From Euborellia annulipes (lineage: Eukaryota > Arthropoda > Insecta > Dermaptera > Anisolabididae): DNA of 64,000 nt. The translations under genes and the position numbers were made by a program. Shown one piece after another: positions 59,363 to 64,000 of this stretch; position 1 is the stretch's first letter, and the number at the start of each line of letters is the position of its first letter. The stretch spans positions 186,001-250,000 of the forward strand of contig JAKCPI010007977.1 in the NCBI GenBank assembly GCA_023213315.1. The letters are read 5' to 3'. The notes beneath the pieces were generated by a model that saw only the letters and a list, made by a program, of their open reading frames with translations, had not been told where the DNA came from and did not search any database.

Positions 59363-59745
59363 CAGGGGCGCCGGAACGAATTTGAATCAGGGGGGGGGGG
59401 GCAAAAAAATTTTTTTTTAGAAAATTAAAATAATTTAATATGTTCAAATAGTATAAAACAAAAACAAATCTACTATAAAACTTAAAAAATTTTAAATAAA
59501 ATCACAATTTTAATAAAATTAATATTTTAAAAAATTTGCTACTGATTTTATCAAAAATTTTTGGAAAAAAATGAATTACTTACTCTTTTAATTTTTTTTA
59601 ATTTAGAAGATTTTATTTTTCAAAAGTAAAAATATATCATTTTTAAAAATAAATGAAATAAAAGAAGAAATTTTACCCCCCCCTGTAGGATGCCAGGGGG
59701 GGGCAATGTACCCTTGCCCCCCCCCCCCCAGTTCCGGCGCCTATG
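59363..59745. mobile_element. hAT-like miniature element, 383 bp, perfect 8-bp duplication
   Basis: Ends CAGGGGCGCCGGAAC and GTTCCGGCGCCTATG; ATCATAAT stands outside both (59355-59362 and 59746-59753). Runs of G and C just inside each end, AT-rich core, no frame. Confidence 0.85.
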
Positions 59746-59753
59746 ATCATAAT

Positions 59754-60048
59754 GATTAGTAAAGAAATAAATAACTATTTTATTAATCGAGTTTTAAAAA
59801 TCTGCTTCTTCAATGCAAGAGATTTTTTTAATATACAAATCTTCCACAAGATAGCAGCACATTCCAAATATGTTATTTTGAAATAATCAAATGTAACTAT
59901 TTAAAATTTAACATTTTTAACAAATTCTTATAATTTTATTTATTTTTATGTATCTATTAGATTATACTGTATATTGATAGCTTTTAAACAAAAAATAAAT
60001 TTTTGCCAATAGATGTCACGACAAACCCTTGATTCAAAATATATTATT
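59754..60048. other. AT-rich sequence, nothing recognised
   Basis: No coding, structural or repeat feature seen. Confidence 0.5.
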
Positions 60049-60190
60049 TTGTTCGTTTTTATTTCAGTGGGCGCCCGAGGGCGTTCGGCGCATGCGTATT
60101 GAGAAAGATCACATGCGCAGTAACTAAATAATACTCCTTTCCTTAATACGCATGAGCCGGACGCCCACTAAGCTAAAAACGAACAAACCT
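60049..60190. mobile_element. Palindromic miniature element with GTGGGCG core
   Basis: TTTTGTTCGTTTTTATTTCAG with GTGGGCG and GCATGCGTATT inverts at the right (AATACGCATGAGCCGGACGC, CTAAAAACGAACAAA). About 140 bases, GC-rich against its surroundings. Superfamily unknown. Confidence 0.6.
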
Positions 60191-60701
60191 AATTTTTTAT
60201 CAACTTAAGCCTAATAGAAAGTAGTTTTCATGCATCTATTTCTTTTCACCAAGTCAGTCTAATAACGCAAGGATACTAATCATCCAATTTCATATTTACT
60301 AATTACAATACATTATAAAATAATCATCATCAACAACAGTTGTAAAGTAAGTGAAAATGATTTATTTTTGAGTTCATATATTTTTTTTGTTTATTACGAT
60401 CTAAAATCTTGTATGATATATTGAATTTGGATATTACTTTTTGAAATGGGCAGGAGATGGAAGTGAACATGTTCTCTTTTTTGGCCAACTATTATATTAA
60501 AGGTGTTTTGAATCAGATGACTATGCTGAACCAAAACAAATTTAATTAATTATTAATATGATAATTCCATTCACTCATTATTTCTAGAACTGATTTATAT
60601 TTTTGACATTTATAAAAAATTTTTCTGGTTGGTAGTAAAATTAAAATTTCTAAATTCTCTTTTTAAAATAAATCGAAATTAATTCTTAAATTTTAAAATA
60701 A
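60191..60701. other. AT-rich sequence, nothing recognised
   Basis: No coding, structural or repeat feature seen. Confidence 0.5.
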
Positions 60702-61500
60702 TTAAGGTTGTTCGGATAGTACATCGTAAGTCATAATAGAATCTAAATTTTTTTTTAAATAAAATTAAAAATTTGAATGCCAAAATTCCTTATTATAATT
60801 TAGTCGTGACCTATCATAGTTTATAATTGGATTAAGTTAATAATTTAATTACCAAAAATAATAAATGAATGACTTTTGACTCGAGCAGTTTTTCACGTAA
60901 TATAGAACTGGCAACATTGCATTCATCAACTATCTATTTTAAATCTTAAACGCCTTAAATTTTATTTTATTTAATATATTACAATGTTTAATGCAAATCA
61001 GTTTAAACACAATGGACGATTTGAGAGAAAAAATATTGTAAAATTGAAAAAAAAAATGTATCTGACATAGAGATAAGACACTTATGCTATGCGACGTTGC
61101 CAGGCTGGTCTGACTCTCGAGAATTCATTATTTTTAAATATTAGCGACTGTCATTTTGGAGAATTTTTTGACTTTCTTGTTAAAATATCTTTAAAAGCGG
61201 TCGGCAGAAACTTTTGGTTTTATTTTTAACGTATTCCTCGGAAGTGAATTAATAAAATGTAAGTTTTTTTGTTTTTGTATCAGTTGCACAGATGCCTATA
61301 TAATTCGATATGTGTGCGTTTCGTCGTTATTCCCCATAGGCTACATGTTAAATTTCAATTTTTTAAAAATTAATTACACGATAACCCTGTGTCAGATCTG
61401 CTTCAAAATTTTATTTTATACGTATTTGATAGTGATTAATAACATATTAAAAAATTAGCTTTTAATCTACCAAAGTGCTTTAATGTCCGAACAACCTTAA
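60702..61500. mobile_element. TTAA-flanked element (piggyBac-like), non-autonomous
   Basis: GGTTGTTCGGATAGTACAT and its partner ATGTCCGAACAACC are inverted ends, each bordered by TTAA (60702-60705 and 61497-61500). About 790 bases, no transposase. It contains a GTAAGT near 61258 that could be mistaken for a splice donor. Confidence 0.6.
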
Positions 61501-61586
61501 AAAGTAATCTAAAAGTAACAAATTTTTTTTCTTTTCATAAAGCGTGGATTCTATTCGCCGAGCGGGAATTGATTAAGAGAAGCATT

Positions 61587-61937
61587 ATGGATTTACGTAC
61601 ACGTAAATCAGTAAACTATAATGTGAATAACTTGATTAAAAAATGTTTTTCTGGCGAAAATAATACCGATAAAGAGAGAAAAAACTTGATTCATAATAAG
61701 GAAGAGCCAGCAAAAACGATTTTACTAAGATCCCGCAAGGTTGATCTTGAGATTATTGGTTCAAAACCATCGATAAGTCAAATATTTGACAAAAAACAAA
61801 AAATAATTTCAATTAAAAAAATTAAGGAAATCAAAATAAGTTGTTTGAAAACACTCAAAAAAGATCAATCAACACAAACAGACACTTGCGAGGATAATGA
61901 AAATATCACAGAAGATGATGATGAGATTGAGGATTGA
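61587..61937 (+). CDS. Uncharacterised 116-residue reading frame, charged, acidic tail
   Basis: ATG at 61587 opens MDLRTRKSVNYNVNNLIKKC; stop TGA at 61935-61937. The protein is Lys/Ile-rich, with RTRKS near the start, KKIKEIKIS in the middle, QSTQTDTCED (a close match to the dynein light chain LC8 ligand pattern, TQT) and an acidic end (ITEDDDEIED). I do not recognise a family. Codon use is AT-rich like the real genes here and the frame is uninterrupted between two mobile elements. It could be a single-exon gene, the last exon of a longer one (AAG|CG at about 61540 is a weak acceptor), or element-derived. Confidence 0.4.
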   Translation: MDLRTRKSVNYNVNNLIKKCFSGENNTDKERKNLIHNKEEPAKTILLRSRKVDLEIIGSKPSISQIFDKKQKIISIKKIKEIKISCLKTLKKDQSTQTDTCEDNENITEDDDEIED

Positions 61938-62284
61938 TCAAACAACTGGGAGTGTAGACGAAGTAAGTGAAATACTTTTTGTAATCTTTCTTTTTTTAGT
62001 TATTTGCAACTTGTATATTGAGAGGAAAGGCAGAGAGGCAGCCAAAAAGAAATTATTTTGAATGCTATAACAATCTTTCGGTGCATTTATTAGTTCTCCA
62101 TCATCAGTCCTTTAATTTAAGTTTTTTATGCTCAAAGTTAGTCTATAAACCCTTGATATATATTGTGTCGGGGAATAAGTTCGTAGCGTTTTTATATTTT
62201 CTTTTGTTTTACAACGATTTTTTTGCTGTTTGACAAAGTGTATGATATTCATTCAATAGAGCTCTCTCTGCTCTACAAAACTGT

Positions 62285-62725
62285 GCTAATGTTCTTTAAG
62301 CCAAAGCCAAGAGTCAAGACTGACCTCCATCCAAAGAAGACCATGATCTCCGTTTGATGGGACTGGTAGGGCATGGTGCACTGGGAAATGCTCGAAAGGA
62401 ATGCCACTGTCAACAAGGAGCTCTACACTGCGTGAAAGAGGCTATCAACTGAAGAGATCTCATCAACAAGGCCAAATCATACTCCTTCCTTCACGACAAC
62501 GCCAGGCCCCATGTTGCACAAGTCGTCAAAGCCGCACTCCAAGAGCTCGAATGAGAGGTCCTTCAGCATCCGCCATATTCTCCTGATCTTGTACTGATGG
62601 ATTGACATCTTTTCCGCTTCCTGTCCACCACAATGAAGAGGACCCCAAAAACTGGCTCAGCAACTTCTTCGATACCAGACCGGGCAATTTTAGGCCGAAC
62701 GGCATCGACAAATTGGATTTGTATC
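62285..62725 (+). pseudogene. Mariner transposase relic
   Basis: Fragments in several frames: FFKPKPRVKTDLHPKKTM, MVHWEMLERNATVNKELY, HDNARPHVAQVVKAALQELE (second catalytic Asp in HDNA) and QHPPYSPDL. This is the C-terminal two-thirds of a mariner transposase. Stops replace a Trp and a Glu and several frameshifts are present. No inverted ends were found. Confidence 0.85.
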
Positions 62726-63377
62726 CAATACAATTTAAATTAATTATGTAGTTAAAACCAATTTTGAACCGTTTTAACCAGTGCCCTGGTCAAAATCTAA
62801 AAAAGTGTTTTTTTTTAACCACCCTGAGGAGGGGGCAGGGGAAGAAATGTGGAAGCTTATATATTCTAACCCCCCCCTCCATCTAGTCCAATAATAAACC
62901 AAGATATGTAAGGTTTCAAAAATCTATTCACTGGCTCTCTCTCTATTTTTCTTCAGTAATGTCATGTTTATTCGTTCTTATAAATTTTTACTAGTTACAA
63001 ATTAGTTTAAACAGTAAAGTATTTTCCAGAAAATTGCTAAGGTAATACATTTTTTAAATTCTGTATTTCTTGTCTGATATTATATAGAAAATTATTTTTG
63101 TCAAATTCGTCCTGATTTTTTTTTCACATACAGGAATCTACTTTAATTATCCCCTCCCCCTTTACCCCGCCCTTTTTATTCATAATAACAACGCACATTA
63201 AAATTTAATTTGATTAGTGATGATACAGTAGGTACAAATACATCTAAACTATAAGTCATATAGTCTTTCAACTTAATTCCTGTCCTTTCTCCTATAAAAT
63301 TTCGTTAAATAAATTCATCTCCCAGGAAAATATGTATGTTAATTTAATTAAATTAGAATAAATTTAACGGTCTAAAT
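62726..63377. other. Sequence with no visible gene
   Basis: Includes G/C-run patches near 62825-62880 (GAGGGGGCAGGGG, ACCCCCCCCTCC) that may mark another worn G-tract element. Otherwise nothing seen. Confidence 0.45.
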
Positions 63378-63579
63378 TAGCGATACTCAATCTGAGGCCG
63401 AACTCGTATTTATTTAAAACGTAATTATGTCTTTAATTAGTTGGTATTTTTTACCTTAAATGATAATGATAATTATTTATAAAAATTTAAATGTATTTTT
63501 TTATTTTTTTAGTTGCGGCCGGCTGCTTGTGACAAAAATTTTTACATGTCTCGGGATAAAAAAAGATTGAGTAACTCTG
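63378..63579. mobile_element. hAT-like miniature element, 202 bp
   Basis: Left end TAGCGATACTCAATCTGAGG and right end, inverted, CAGAGTTACTCAATCTTTTT fit the hAT end pattern. GTCTAAAT and GTCTATAT outside the ends are a 7-of-8 duplication. The frame that runs from it to 63866 is not a gene. Confidence 0.7.
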
Positions 63580-64000
63580 GTCTATATCTTAGAAATGAGT
63601 ACCTCCAGAAACTTAGACACAGGCAAGTAAAAGAGTCTTTCAACTTCCTCTCTTTTCTCCTTCGGCTAGTCATAGGGCTTTGCTTCCTGCGATGGTATTT
63701 CATTTGTGAAAAGTATTTATTATTTCTCATATTTATTTTTGCTGTTTGGAATGAATCTGAGGTCAAGGTTGTAGAAGAGACATGGGCAGGTTGGCCCACT
63801 AATTTTCTTTTCTTTTCTAAAATTTTTAATTTAATCATTTTCTTTAAAATGTTGATGGAACCTTAAGCTACATTAGGTTAAGGTCTCCAAAAAGATTTTA
63901 AAAAATAATTATTTCCAAATTATTCCGAGTGGGCCAATCTGCCCCGTGGTCGGGGCAGCTCATGCGAGTTTACTCCGATCTCTATAGTTGTTTTGGCAGA
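63580..64000. other. Sequence with no confident feature
   Basis: A frame of about 90 codons crosses this stretch and part of it is hydrophobic, but it starts inside the hAT-like element and has no family match. GC-richer text near 63920-64000 may be the edge of another element. Confidence 0.4.

Noticed and set aside
61020..61263. 5' UTR exon with donor GTAAGT for the frame at 61587
   Set aside because: It falls inside the TTAA-flanked element, so the donor-like site is more likely incidental.
63513..63866. 117-codon plus-strand frame and its 98-codon antisense partner
   Set aside because: They start within a hAT-like miniature element and show no family similarity.

Overview
This is an animal (eukaryotic) window: very AT-rich, full of spliced genes with GT-AG (and two GC-AG) introns, and dense in DNA transposons and short inverted-repeat elements. 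The DUF4789-type secreted gene points to an arthropod. The AT content and the flood of Tc1/mariner and hAT-like pieces would fit a copepod such as a sea louse, but the species call is a guess.

Three genes can be assembled by joining exons in frame. (1) ATP7, the copper-transporting P1B-ATPase, on the minus strand: 23 coding exons between 2601 and 48035, 3825 bases, 1274 residues with no frame break. (2) ALG11, an ER mannosyltransferase of N-glycan assembly, on the plus strand: 9 coding exons between 49063 and 53136, 490 residues. (3) A secreted cysteine-rich DUF4789-like protein on the plus strand: 4 exons between 6256 and 13298, 284 residues, lying wholly inside an ATP7 intron on the opposite strand. 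One further short reading frame (61587-61937, about 116 residues) may be a gene piece of unknown role.

Layout: 1-2600 is repeat-rich sequence beyond the ATP7 stop. 2601-32115 holds ATP7 exons 23 to 3 with the nested gene at 6.3-13.3 kb. 32.1-47.8 kb is one 15.6-kb ATP7 intron loaded with transposons, a broken LINE reverse transcriptase (44.0-44.8 kb) and a GC-richer patch near 39.4-39.7 kb that may be an internal promoter with its own first exon. 47.8-49.1 kb is the head-to-head ATP7/ALG11 start region. 53.1-64.0 kb is almost entirely mobile or tandem DNA: an integrase-type (Ginger-like) element, a 117-bp satellite inside an interspersed element, two mariner-type transposase relics, and hAT- and piggyBac-like miniature elements.

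Most notable: ATP7 and ALG11 are divergently paired here just as ATP7B and ALG11 are in human (from memory). The ATP7 N-terminus carries an extra metal-binding-like fold that has lost its CxxC. ATP7 uses two GC-AG introns. Several mobile elements have unusual architectures, including palindrome-built ends, a hammerhead-like motif and three-layer nesting. No tRNA, rRNA, CRISPR or bacterial-type feature was found.
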